Assembly: GCF_023715345.1 (NCBI RefSeq)
Contig: NZ_JAMBNY010000010.1
Coordinates: 104,861 to 168,860 of the forward strand
Origin: Paenibacillus camelliae
Lineage (GTDB): Bacteria; Bacillota; Bacilli; Paenibacillales; Paenibacillaceae
Direction: 5' to 3'
Length of the DNA stretch: 64,000 nt
The notes under the pieces are model-generated. The model made no database searches. It was not told where the DNA came from and saw only the letters and a program-made list of their open reading frames with translations. Positions 9,126 through 16,904 of the stretch are shown here, piece by piece. Each line of letters opens with the position of its first letter. Within the stretch, counting starts at the first letter, position 1. Made by a program: the position numbers and the translations under genes.

Positions 9126-10010
9126 TTATTCACTAAAATCAAGGTTGGATGGCTGCTTCGGAAGTGCGTCTAGTGCCATCATATTGGTTACTGGTGTTCG
9201 ATGATCGACTGCTTCAAACTTAAAGCCGTCTGCCCATACCTTACCCTTGCCGATAAGCAGCACCCCGAAGTGAATCGACGCACTTTCCTCGGGCACATCG
9301 AGCACTATTGAATAATGGTTCCAATCCGTAGAGCCAACGATTGGTCGATTCTCCATATTATCAAATTGAATTGGATCGCCAGCAGCACTGTCCACTCTGC
9401 ACCATGCTGCACATCGTGCCGCATTCTCCGATTTCAAATAGCAGGACATTTTGATACGTTTGCCTTTATAATCATCTGCAAGAAAGCTTTGCATCATTGT
9501 ACCGAATTGGCCTCCAGATTCATCCACTTCCTCTATCGAATATAGAACGCCTGATTTTTTTCCTGAATGAAAAATCTTTTCATCTACGCCAAAAGCATAA
9601 CTCCCTGGATGTGAACCACTTAAAAACCAACCTTTTGCTTGCTTGTCATCATTGCTCATACCATTGTCCTCCGTTCCAATTAACGTGCTCATTATTTTTC
9701 GATATTTACCTGGTGGCATCGCATACAGCTCACGAAATGATCGAGTAAATGCTTCTTGTGACTGGAATTGCAGCTCAATAGCAATATGGAGTATCGGCTC
9801 ATCCGTGTGCATAAGCAGCATCGCTGCAAGGGCTAGCCTTCGTACTCGAATATATTCACTAATGGCTAGGCCTGTTTCTTGCTTAAATATCCGTGTCAGA
9901 TGAAACTTTGAATATCCTACTAGCTCTGAAAAGTCGTCTAAGTATAAGCTGCTGGTCAGATGCTCCTCAATATATTGAATGGTTCGCTGCGTAACGTTAC
10001 TATATTTCAT
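9126..10010 (-). CDS. AraC-family transcriptional regulator with C-terminal sensor-like domain
   Basis: 294 residues. Unlike most AraC proteins the DNA-binding part is N-terminal: residues about 8-105 carry two helix-turn-helix motifs (LDDFSELVGYSKFHLTRIF and the second with SQEAFTRSFRELYAMPPGKYR). Residues about 125-285 form a beta-rich domain (GWFLSGSHPGSYAFGVD ... VWADGFKFEAVD) resembling a carbohydrate-binding or other ligand-sensing jelly roll. It may respond to a small molecule; the target is unknown. Start ATG at 10010 has GAGGTGAGC just upstream. Divergent from the small gene at 10150. Confidence 0.88.
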   Translation of the reverse strand: MKYSNVTQRTIQYIEEHLTSSLYLDDFSELVGYSKFHLTRIFKQETGLAISEYIRVRRLALAAMLLMHTDEPILHIAIELQFQSQEAFTRSFRELYAMPPGKYRKIMSTLIGTEDNGMSNDDKQAKGWFLSGSHPGSYAFGVDEKIFHSGKKSGVLYSIEEVDESGGQFGTMMQSFLADDYKGKRIKMSCYLKSENAARCAAWCRVDSAAGDPIQFDNMENRPIVGSTDWNHYSIVLDVPEESASIHFGVLLIGKGKVWADGFKFEAVDHRTPVTNMMALDALPKQPSNLDFSE

Positions 10011-10149
10011 TCGCTCACCTCATCCTTATCATAACGTATCCGAACAAGATCGTTTTGATATAAATTGCTATGTTTTTGACGAATATTCGAGCGCTTGCTG
10101 TAAACAATAATGACAGCTAAACTCAATCATCGACTGTGAGGAAAACCTA

Positions 10150-10338
10150 ATGAGAGAGCAATATTCATTTGCAGATCTGAACGATCAACCAGAGCTGCTT
10201 GAAGATCTTCAACAGCTTGAACAAAAAATTGAACAACAGCTAGGCAGAACCGTGAATTTAATTGCTTTTACTCCCGATTCTTCTATTGAATCAGATGTAT
10301 CCAATGAGCAGCATGATCCAGATGACCAATCTCCATAA
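10150..10338 (+). CDS. Small acidic hypothetical protein
   Basis: 62 residues, very acidic, with a likely amphipathic helix (PELLEDLQQLEQKIEQQLG) and a disordered Asp/Ser-rich tail. GTGAGGAAAAC precedes the ATG. It is flanked by a dedicated terminator 3 bp after the stop, which supports a real gene. Function unknown. Confidence 0.6.
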   Translation: MREQYSFADLNDQPELLEDLQQLEQKIEQQLGRTVNLIAFTPDSSIESDVSNEQHDPDDQSP

Positions 10339-10340
10339 TT

Positions 10341-10387
10341 AAAGGGTACGCCAATTCAGCAGCAGTTGAATTGGCGTACCCTTTTTT
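10341..10387. terminator. Bidirectional terminator
   Basis: Long near-perfect stem with arms AAAGGGTACGCCAATTCA and TGAATTGGCGTACCCTTT, T-run on the plus strand. It serves the small gene at 10150 and probably also the convergent zinc-ribbon gene. Confidence 0.88.
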
Positions 10388-10412
10388 AGAATGACTGTCC
10401 TATGTTTTGTCG

Positions 10413-10661
10413 TTAATTTTCGTATGCAATAAACGCTACTTGATCTTTACCACAGCTCTCACATACTAGCAAATGAGGACATACCGGTTCATTAGCCGTA
10501 TGAGGATAGCCATCCCCCATCTTCACGGTCTCGTCATCATTATAATGACCGTAAGGGTCAAGAAAATCGCTAACTTTACCTGCATCGGTCATCTGAGCAC
10601 GGCATACCGGACATTCATCATTTATTTGCCGTAGTGCATTACATAAAGGACATACTGCCAT
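10413..10661 (-). CDS. Small zinc-ribbon protein
   Basis: 82 residues with two Cys-X2-Cys knuckles near the N-terminus (CPLC, CPVC) and a second CPH...CESCG knuckle near the C-terminus, so two metal sites are likely. A central Asp/Gly-rich segment (DPYGHYNDDETVKMGDGYP) links them. Start ATG at 10661 has CGGAGGAA upstream. It lies about 100 bp after the XRE-desulfoferrodoxin gene on the same strand and may be co-transcribed. No named function recognised. Confidence 0.75.
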   Translation of the reverse strand: MAVCPLCNALRQINDECPVCRAQMTDAGKVSDFLDPYGHYNDDETVKMGDGYPHTANEPVCPHLLVCESCGKDQVAFIAYEN

Positions 10662-10760
10662 CGTTCATTCCTCCGGTAGCATCATGATGTAAACATGCAA
10701 GTTTAGTATATCCTTCTTTGTAGCTTGCATACGAGCATAATCATGTCTTATCGTCTGTCA

Positions 10761-11363
10761 TTAAACCTTCTTCGATTTTATAAAATCCTGCTTGTACAAG
10801 CCATGCTTTGTACAATAGAAGTAAAGCGTACCGCGAGTCTGAATCGGCATGCGGAACTCTGCATTCTGCTCCGGATACAGCTTAATGAGGTTCATACGGT
10901 CATACGTAACGAACGCTGCGAAGGAGATATAATGCTCCTTGCTCATCTCATGCTCCAGCGTCATATAATAGTCATTGTCTACCGCTTCTGCTTGTACTTG
11001 ATGCTCAGCCTCTGCAGGTTGAGCCTTGAGTGGTTCTACGATTCTACCGCAGCAGGATAGTGTTGGATGGCCAGTACTCGTCATGACATTCCCACAATCT
11101 GTGCATACATAAAAGTTAATTGATTTCATATTTCCACGATCCTGTTCATTCGGTTTTAGATCCCCTTCTAATAGCTTATCGACATGAACGCCCAATATCG
11201 CAGCCAGCTCACTTAGCAAGGACACATCAGGGCAGCCTAGGCCGCGTTCCCATTTTGATATTGTTTTATCGCTAATATTCATCTGATCGGCTAGCTGCTT
11301 CTGCGTCATTCCTTTTTCTTTTCGTAATTGAAGAATTAGTGCACCGACTTTTACGCAATCCAC
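10761..11363 (-). CDS. XRE-family regulator fused to a desulfoferrodoxin (superoxide reductase)-like domain
   Basis: 200 residues; GTG start with GGAGG 10 nt upstream. Residues 5-65 are an XRE helix-turn-helix (MTQKQLADQMNISDKTISKW). Residues 82-195 match class I desulfoferrodoxin: a rubredoxin-like Cys set C87-X2-C90 and C104-C105, then His121, His138 (EHEM), His144 (EHYI), Cys184 and His187 (YCTKHG). Spacings 17/6/40/3 closely follow the 20/6/41/3 of the known enzyme's Fe(His)4Cys site. The Lys before the first ligand His, important for superoxide reduction, is Glu here. This could be an iron-based superoxide or redox sensor; the role is inferred. XRE-desulfoferrodoxin fusions occur in other Firmicutes. 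Confidence 0.82.
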   Translation of the reverse strand: MDCVKVGALILQLRKEKGMTQKQLADQMNISDKTISKWERGLGCPDVSLLSELAAILGVHVDKLLEGDLKPNEQDRGNMKSINFYVCTDCGNVMTSTGHPTLSCCGRIVEPLKAQPAEAEHQVQAEAVDNDYYMTLEHEMSKEHYISFAAFVTYDRMNLIKLYPEQNAEFRMPIQTRGTLYFYCTKHGLYKQDFIKSKKV

Positions 11364-11451
11364 CGTTCATTCACCTCCAGCTTCTCCATCATAACGCGAA
11401 CCGATGCTCGCGCTCAATCAACGCTTCGTAGAGTTTACCGCTATATATCAC

Positions 11452-11486
11452 AAAACAGGAGCTATACCATGCTAGCTCCTGTTTTC
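11452..11486 (-). terminator. Terminator of the VOC dioxygenase pair
   Basis: 13-bp perfect arms AAAACAGGAGCTA (11452-11464) and TAGCTCCTGTTTT (11473-11485), loop 8 nt, T-run on either strand, about 95 bp past the stop of the downstream dioxygenase. Confidence 0.85.
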
Positions 11487-11580
11487 ATTCGATATTTCCT
11501 GTTTAACTTTTCATCAGTATATCACACGTTCTGACTGATGCATTCTGAATCAATAGCTTATGCTCCTGTGCAGATACGTA

Positions 11581-12525
11581 TCAATCACTCGTTAGCTCTC
11601 GCACCTCAATTGGAAGAAGCATTTGCTTTAAGCGGTCACGGTGCTGCTCGTACTGTACCGGCAGCATTAGCTTGCTGCCCATCGTCTCTGGCGATTCATC
11701 ATAAGCAAATCCTGGCGGATCGGTCGCAATCTCAAACAGAATGCTGCCCGGCTCGCGGAAATAAATTGCATTGAAATAGCTGCGATCTCGCACATCTGTC
11801 ACATGCAAGCCAAAGCTCGATACGAACTCCTGCCATGAGCGTTGATCTTGATCGTCCTCCGCTCTCCAAGCGATATGGTGGACGGTGCCTGGCCCCATCT
11901 TACCAAGCTGACCCTCGGTCATTTTTATATCGATGATGTTGCCGATCTGTGCAGTAGAAGCATATCTAGCATATACCCCATCCGTTCCAATTGCTTGAAG
12001 TCCAAGCACATCGGACAGTACAGTCGCTGTATGCTGCGGACGACTGGAATAGAGCACTGCACCACCGAAGCCTTTAATAGCTACATCCTTCGTAACTCCT
12101 CCGAATGTCCAGTGATTTAACGGACCTTCTTCACGCTCGACCAGCTCGAGATGCAGTCCATGAACATCGTCAAACTGCAGCAAGGTTTCGCCAAATCGCT
12201 CTGCCACGACATAAGGAATGTTAAAAGACGTTAGACGTTGCTTCCAATATTCAAGTGCGCCGACAGGAATGGCATACGTCGTAACTCCAACCTGACCATC
12301 GCCAATGACCCCAGGATGTGCGTTAGCCCATGGGAAAAACGTGATGATCGTCCCTGGACTTCCAGCTTCATCCCCAAAGTATAAATGATAGGTGCCTGGA
12401 TCATCGAAGTTAACGGTTTGCTTCACTAAACGCAAGCCAAGCACACCTGCGTAAAAATCGATATTCTCCTGTGGATGCCCGACAATGGCGGTAATATGGT
12501 GTATGCCAGCAGTATGCTTCTTCAT
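11581..12525 (-). CDS. Ring-cleaving dioxygenase, VOC superfamily (MhqA/MhqO-like)
   Basis: 314 residues, two glyoxalase/VOC modules (about 5-125 and 150-300). The three metal ligands of extradiol-type dioxygenases appear to be kept: His in GIHHITAI, His in GTVHHIAWR and Glu in ILFEIATDPPGF. I place the start at 12525 (MKKHTAG), with GGAG 9 nt upstream. It lies 54 bp downstream of a paralogue and is probably co-transcribed from the palindrome-bearing promoter near 13600. Bacillus homologues (MhqA/E/O) are induced by hydroquinones and other electrophiles; that role is inferred here. Confidence 0.88.
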   Translation of the reverse strand: MKKHTAGIHHITAIVGHPQENIDFYAGVLGLRLVKQTVNFDDPGTYHLYFGDEAGSPGTIITFFPWANAHPGVIGDGQVGVTTYAIPVGALEYWKQRLTSFNIPYVVAERFGETLLQFDDVHGLHLELVEREEGPLNHWTFGGVTKDVAIKGFGGAVLYSSRPQHTATVLSDVLGLQAIGTDGVYARYASTAQIGNIIDIKMTEGQLGKMGPGTVHHIAWRAEDDQDQRSWQEFVSSFGLHVTDVRDRSYFNAIYFREPGSILFEIATDPPGFAYDESPETMGSKLMLPVQYEQHRDRLKQMLLPIEVRELTSD

Positions 12526-12579
12526 ATATTTCATCTCCAATACGGTTTGAAAGCTTCTATTCACATGAAGCTTCCCCCA

Positions 12580-13566
12580 TTATAAATATTCCTTCTCCAG
12601 CTTCAACGTACTGCGAACGGTGTCTATCGGTCGAACTAATCGTTCGATCTGCTCGCGCTGCGGCTCTAAAAACGGCGGCAAGGATAGCTTTTCACCGAGT
12701 GTCTCATAAGGCTCATCACCTAAGAAGCCTGGTCCGTCTGTTGCCCATTCGAATAAGATCCCCGGTGCAACACGCACATATAATGATTCAAAGAAGAAGC
12801 GATCGACGTGACCTGAGTTCGGGAATCCAAAATCGCTCATTCGTTTAATCCAATCATGTAGTACGCTGTTGTCCTCTACACGGAACGCAGCATGATGCAC
12901 AGTCCCGAAGCCTTGTCGTCCAGGTGGTAGAACAATATTGTGTTCGACAATGACCTGGGCACCATTGCCCCCTTCGCCAGTCTCATATAGATATAACGAG
13001 CCTTCCTTCGCTACCTGACGCATCAGCAATACCTTTTCTAGCAGCTCCTGCATGTATTCAATTTTCATAACGCGTATATGAATCGGCCCAAGGCCTGTAA
13101 TTGCAAATTCAAGCGGTACGGGACCGTTCTGCCACGGCGTACCAGAGGCAACGCCTTCGTTATGCTCATCGGATACAAGCATATATTGCTGATCATCAAA
13201 ATCAACAAAGGACAATACTTTTTTGCCAAAAAGCTCCTCGATGCCTGTATGCTTGACCTCATATTTGTCGAAGCGTTTAACCCAGTACTCAAGTGCCGCA
13301 TCGGTAGGCACGCGAAATGCTGTTTTATAAATTTCGTTCGTACCGTGTGTTCCCTTTGGAATGCCTGGAAAATCAAAAAACGTCATATCTGTACCAGCTG
13401 AGCCGGTATCATCGGTAAAGAATAAATGATAGGTCTGAATATCATCCTGATTGACCGTTTTCTTTACGAGACGCATGCCAAGCACATACGTAAAAAATTG
13501 ATAATTTTTCTCTGCACTGCTTGTAATGGCAGTAACATGGTGAATACCTTTTAATGGACTAATCAT
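12580..13566 (-). CDS. Ring-cleaving dioxygenase, VOC superfamily (MhqA/MhqO-like)
   Basis: 328 residues, paralogue of its downstream neighbour and of the protein at 24271. Two VOC modules carry GIHHVTAI, GTVHHAAFR and ILFEWATDGPGFLGD, giving the His/His/Glu metal site. Start ATG 13566 has GGAGG 7 nt before it; longer frames lack a proper site. First gene of the unit, with AT-rich palindromes at 13586-13609 and 13665-13680 over its promoter. Likely Fe(II)-dependent ring cleavage of catechol or quinone adducts; substrate not shown. Confidence 0.88.
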   Translation of the reverse strand: MISPLKGIHHVTAITSSAEKNYQFFTYVLGMRLVKKTVNQDDIQTYHLFFTDDTGSAGTDMTFFDFPGIPKGTHGTNEIYKTAFRVPTDAALEYWVKRFDKYEVKHTGIEELFGKKVLSFVDFDDQQYMLVSDEHNEGVASGTPWQNGPVPLEFAITGLGPIHIRVMKIEYMQELLEKVLLMRQVAKEGSLYLYETGEGGNGAQVIVEHNIVLPPGRQGFGTVHHAAFRVEDNSVLHDWIKRMSDFGFPNSGHVDRFFFESLYVRVAPGILFEWATDGPGFLGDEPYETLGEKLSLPPFLEPQREQIERLVRPIDTVRSTLKLEKEYL

Positions 13567-13585
13567 TTGTTTTTCCTCCAATATT

Positions 13586-13609
13586 ATATGTCTTAATTTT
13601 AAGATATAT
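13586..13609. promoter_or_regulatory. Operator-like palindrome, proximal, at the VOC operon promoter
   Basis: 24-bp dyad with core TCTTAA-TT-TTAAGA and one outer mismatch, 19 bp upstream of the start codon. The same core recurs upstream of the third VOC gene and yceI. It resembles, with AT-rich variation, the TATCTC-N6-GAGATA MhqR operator known from Bacillus. Confidence 0.6.
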
Positions 13610-13664
13610 ATCCAAAAAAAATGTTAACTCTTGCTTATTATGTTCAACTAGCGACCAATAAATA

Positions 13665-13680
13665 ATCTTTAATTTAAGAT
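13665..13680. promoter_or_regulatory. Operator-like palindrome, distal, at the VOC operon promoter
   Basis: ATCTTTAATTTAAGAT, an imperfect copy of the same dyad (arms ATCTT/AAGAT), centred about 75 bp upstream of the proximal copy. The paired arrangement also occurs at yceI. Confidence 0.5.
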
Positions 13681-13718
13681 AATTGTAGCATCTTTGTTTT
13701 CTCTCGTCAACCGTAAAG

Positions 13719-13741
13719 GCGCAGCAGATTATCTGCTGCGC
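13719..13741 (-). terminator. Terminator of bmrA
   Basis: Perfect 11-bp arms GCGCAGCAGAT (13719-13729) and ATCTGCTGCGC (13731-13741) with a minimal loop; followed on the minus strand by CTTTACGG. It lies 24 bp past the bmrA stop. Confidence 0.7.
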
Positions 13742-13764
13742 TCAAGACTTCATATACGTACGTA

Positions 13765-15489
13765 CTATATGGCCTCTGCCGAACGCTTCACAAGCTTCTG
13801 ATAATAAGCATGACGCTCCAGCAGCTCTTGATGCGTTCCTCTTCCTGTAATCTCACCGTTTTCAAGTACAATTAATTGATCGGCATGTGTAACCGTAGAT
13901 AGTCGATGCGCGATAATAATTGTCGTTCTTCCCTTCATCGCTTGCTGTAATGCTTCCTGCACATAGGCTTCTGACTCATTATCTAAGCTAGATGTGGCCT
14001 CATCCAGCAATAATATTTTGGGATCTCGTAGTAAAGCTCTCGCAATGGCAATTCTTTGACGCTGCCCTCCAGATAGCTTAATACCAGCTTCCCCAACCTG
14101 AGTGTCGAGCTGCTCCTCTAGCTTGCTTACAAATTCCCAAGCGTTTGCATTTTTCAGTGCTGCAATGATCTCTGTCTCACTGGCGCTCGCATCACCGTAA
14201 GCGACATTTTCACGTATAGTTCCGTTCGTTAGTGGGCTTTCCTGTGATACATAGCCAAACAGCCCGCGCCACTCTGTAAGCTTAATCTGATCAATCGGCT
14301 GTTCTCCGAACATAATACTGCCTCCTGCCCGTTCATAAAAGCGCTCAAGCAAGGAAAAGATCGTCGTCTTCCCGCCGCCGCTCGTACCAACAAGCGCCGT
14401 CGTTTTGCCGTAAGGGATATGAAGGGACAGCTGATCGAAGATTTCCTTCTCATCATATCGAAAGTTAACTTGATCAAATACGATATCTCCTTGCTTCGAC
14501 TTCAGGCCTTCACTTCCAGACGACTCAACTGGCTGCTCCAGCATCTCGTGCAGACGCTCTGTCGCTCCTAAAGCTTTCTGGAAGGAGGTGAAAAAGGTCG
14601 CCATCTGCGTGAATGGAACGACAATCTGAACGAGATAGAACATAATAGCGACAAGTGCACCCGCTGTTACAGCACCAGACGCTACCTGTGCTCCGCCGTA
14701 ACCAAAGATCATAATAAGGACCAGCATAATAACGAGTGTCATAACCGGAGACAGAATGGATAATATTTTCGCTTCCTTTAGCCCGAAACGGTACAAATTA
14801 TGAATTTGCTGCTGTCCCTTTTTATTTTCTGTTTCCTCAGCTTGGTAGGCCTTTACAAGACGAATATTGGTAAGCACACGTCCAAGATTAGCTGTGAAGT
14901 TTGCCATCTCATCCTGATTAGCAAGAGAAATTTTATTCATCTTCTGCCCAAGCGGCAGCAGCACAATAATCGATAAAGGTACGGCCACTAGCATAAGAAG
15001 TGTCATTCTCCAATCAATCCATAGCAGAATAGCTACAGAGCCAACAACGGAAAGCATACCTGTAAAAAATGATATAAAGTGCTGGGTAATCAGTTCCTTA
15101 ATTACATTGGTGTCTTGTGTAATGCGGCTCATCGTTTCGCCTGACTCATGCTGATCAAAATAAGTAATACGCAAACGCAGCACATGTGACCATACTCGCT
15201 GTCTGATCGCTGCTACGATCTTACCACCAATCGCCGACATCATGTAAAAGGCAACACCTGATATCGCCGTCTGTACGATCAGCGCAAGTCCCACGAAAAT
15301 CAGCGACAGCCACGACATGCCCTGCTCTGCAAATGAATTGACGACGTTCATCGTCAGTAAAGGCACCGCTAGTCCAAGCCCTGTTTCTATAATGCCTAGC
15401 AGCACGGCGATGATGATCATCCATGTTGGAGGATTGGCCTCCTTCATAAGCCTCAGCAGCTTACTCGGTTGAAATGCAGCCTTACTCAT
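13765..15489 (-). CDS. bmrA: BmrA-like multidrug ABC exporter (half transporter)
   Basis: 574 residues: six membrane helices (about 20-310) followed by an ATPase domain with Walker A GTSGGGKTT, Q-loop YVSQESPLTNGTIRENV, signature LSGGQRQRIAIARALL, Walker B ILLLDEATSSLD and the H-loop IIIAHRLST. Similarity to recalled B. subtilis BmrA runs along the whole length (for example SGETMSRITQDT, FSLLERFYERAGGSI), so a homodimeric drug exporter is expected. Start ATG 15489 overlaps the end of the upstream MerR gene by 8 nt with AGGAGGG inside it, so the two are translationally coupled. Confidence 0.9.
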   Translation of the reverse strand: MSKAAFQPSKLLRLMKEANPPTWMIIIAVLLGIIETGLGLAVPLLTMNVVNSFAEQGMSWLSLIFVGLALIVQTAISGVAFYMMSAIGGKIVAAIRQRVWSHVLRLRITYFDQHESGETMSRITQDTNVIKELITQHFISFFTGMLSVVGSVAILLWIDWRMTLLMLVAVPLSIIVLLPLGQKMNKISLANQDEMANFTANLGRVLTNIRLVKAYQAEETENKKGQQQIHNLYRFGLKEAKILSILSPVMTLVIMLVLIMIFGYGGAQVASGAVTAGALVAIMFYLVQIVVPFTQMATFFTSFQKALGATERLHEMLEQPVESSGSEGLKSKQGDIVFDQVNFRYDEKEIFDQLSLHIPYGKTTALVGTSGGGKTTIFSLLERFYERAGGSIMFGEQPIDQIKLTEWRGLFGYVSQESPLTNGTIRENVAYGDASASETEIIAALKNANAWEFVSKLEEQLDTQVGEAGIKLSGGQRQRIAIARALLRDPKILLLDEATSSLDNESEAYVQEALQQAMKGRTTIIIAHRLSTVTHADQLIVLENGEITGRGTHQELLERHAYYQKLVKRSAEAI

Positions 15490-16222
15490 CGTTATTCCCT
15501 CCTAGTATGGACTTCTTCATAATTCGTTCAAGCCACTGCTCTTCTTCCTTCGTAAATGGCATATGAAAAAGCGATTCGTCAATTTCTGTTCCTTCATCAA
15601 TCTGCTTTGTCGCTTCAATAATACGAGTCAGCAAATGCTCGGGTACAATGGAGAGCATCTCTTCAACGATAAGGAGAACCTCTTCATCCGGCAGCTGCAT
15701 GCGATATGCCTCCTTCAGCTTCAACGTCGTTTCCATATGATGCTTCGTGTAATCTATAATGTTTTCCTTATACAATTGCTCTAGCTCATCTACCAAATCT
15801 TCAGGCAGAAGCGTCTTGAAGTAGGTATGCTGCTCATCGCTATGAATTAAATCATGTATGATCGATAAGAAGACGTCCGTATGAATCTCTTCCTGGTTCT
15901 CTGACAGTGTAATCGCATTCTCAAGAGTAGCAATCGTCTTTTCGATTTGTGCCTTTTTAATAAGCATCTCCTGCTTCTGCCTTACGAGCGATTTATGAAG
16001 ATTAAGATCACTCGTAGCCAGCATGCTCTGTATATCCTCCAGCGGGTACCCTAAAAATTTAAAGGTCAATATTTTCTGTAAGGTGACCATATTGTCATCC
16101 TCATAATATCTTCGCCCAGATGGCGATACATAAGTAGGCTTAAGCAGCCCTTTCTCGTCGTAATAGCGCAATGTTCTAATTGTAACTCCGGTCTTTTTGG
16201 AAAATTGTCCTATCGTAAGCAT
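15482..16222 (-). CDS. MerR-family transcriptional regulator of the bmrA operon
   Basis: 246 residues. The N-terminal winged helix (MLTIGQFSKKTGVTIRTLRYYDEKGLL) is a textbook MerR motif, with a dimerisation coiled coil at about 75-115 and a C-terminal effector region with no Cys cluster, so drug rather than metal sensing is likely. Start chosen at 16222 because GGGAGGG lies 6 nt upstream; the frame is open further. A promoter with a 19-bp spacer lies just upstream, so it probably controls itself and bmrA. Confidence 0.88.
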   Translation of the reverse strand: MLTIGQFSKKTGVTIRTLRYYDEKGLLKPTYVSPSGRRYYEDDNMVTLQKILTFKFLGYPLEDIQSMLATSDLNLHKSLVRQKQEMLIKKAQIEKTIATLENAITLSENQEEIHTDVFLSIIHDLIHSDEQHTYFKTLLPEDLVDELEQLYKENIIDYTKHHMETTLKLKEAYRMQLPDEEVLLIVEEMLSIVPEHLLTRIIEATKQIDEGTEIDESLFHMPFTKEEEQWLERIMKKSILGGNNDE

Positions 16223-16244
16223 TGTTTTCCCTCCCTCACGCTTC

Positions 16245-16275
16245 ATTATAAATGCTGACGTAACGGTAGAATCAA
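16245..16275 (-). promoter_or_regulatory. MerR-type promoter with 19-bp spacer
   Basis: On the minus strand TTGATT (16270-16275) and TATAAT (16245-16250) are separated by exactly 19 bp, the over-long spacing that MerR proteins correct by twisting DNA. It is 22 bp before the MerR start codon, so autoregulation of merR-bmrA is likely. Confidence 0.65.
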
Positions 16276-16361
16276 GCGCTATCTTTATAATTCGTTCTTC
16301 ATATCTTTCGCCAAGCATTTACGCATATAGCTCGTTTAAGGTATACTATTGTTATTGGGAT

Positions 16362-16376
16362 TGATTCTCATTATTA
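16362..16376. promoter_or_regulatory. Fur-like box upstream of hmoA
   Basis: TGATTCTCATTATTA matches the 7-1-7 Fur box TGATAATNATTATCA at 11 of 14 positions, 42 bp before the hmoA start. Confidence 0.55.
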
Positions 16377-16418
16377 TTTAACGGAAATACACTATTCCTA
16401 TACTTAAGGAGGAGCAAT

Positions 16419-16748
16419 ATGTTTATACAGCTTCGCAAATGGATTGTAACTGAAGGGAATGCAGATAAAATACTAGAGCGATTCAAAAGAAAGCCTGAGG
16501 ATGGACCTTCACTGATCGAGCAGCGTGAAGGCTTCATTGGTCGAGAGCTTCTAGTGAAGAAAACTCGTCGCGGTGACGAAGAGGTCATTATGCTTGTTCG
16601 TTGGGAGTCTGAGGAAGCGTGGAAGGCTTGGGAAAAAAGCCCCGAGCATATCGCTGGACACCGTGCAAAGTTGAAAGAAGGCGGCAAGCCTGCTCAGCCA
16701 GATTATGTAATCAGCATGGAGCACGGCGCGTACTACGTCGTAGAATAG
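16419..16748 (+). CDS. hmoA: Haem-degrading monooxygenase, HmoA/IsdG-like
   Basis: 109-residue ABM-fold protein. MFIQLRKW, RRGDEEV, RWESEEAWKAWEKS and HIAGH closely match recalled B. subtilis HmoA; Trp71 and His81 correspond to catalytic Trp and the haem-ligand His of IsdG, while the IsdG Asn7 is absent, as in HmoA. It opens haem to release iron in the cytoplasm. AAGGAGGAGC precedes the ATG. It has a Fur-like box and its own terminator and lies convergent to a siderophore-uptake unit, which fits an iron role. Confidence 0.85.
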   Translation: MFIQLRKWIVTEGNADKILERFKRKPEDGPSLIEQREGFIGRELLVKKTRRGDEEVIMLVRWESEEAWKAWEKSPEHIAGHRAKLKEGGKPAQPDYVISMEHGAYYVVE

Positions 16749-16786
16749 CTCGTCAACAATTCAAGCTATTCCCTGCATCACGAATG

Positions 16787-16830
16787 AAGCGCAAAGCGTA
16801 CTATGTCTGTCCGCTTTGCGCTTTATTGTT
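16787..16830 (+). terminator. hmoA terminator
   Basis: 12-bp arms AAGCGCAAAGCG (16787-16798) and CGCTTTGCGCTT (16812-16823), then TATTGTTT. Confidence 0.8.
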
Positions 16831-16851
16831 TATCAAGCTCTCCTGCATAAT

Positions 16852-16900
16852 AAAAAGCCGCAAGGCATCTGGAGCTTCCAGATGCCTCACGGCTTTATTA
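16852..16900 (-). terminator. yclQ terminator
   Basis: Stem with AAAAGCCG/CGGCTTT and AGGCATCTGG/CCAGATGCCT arms; on the minus strand it ends in a T-run. It starts 4 bp after the yclQ stop. Confidence 0.85.
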
Positions 16901-16904
16901 CATA

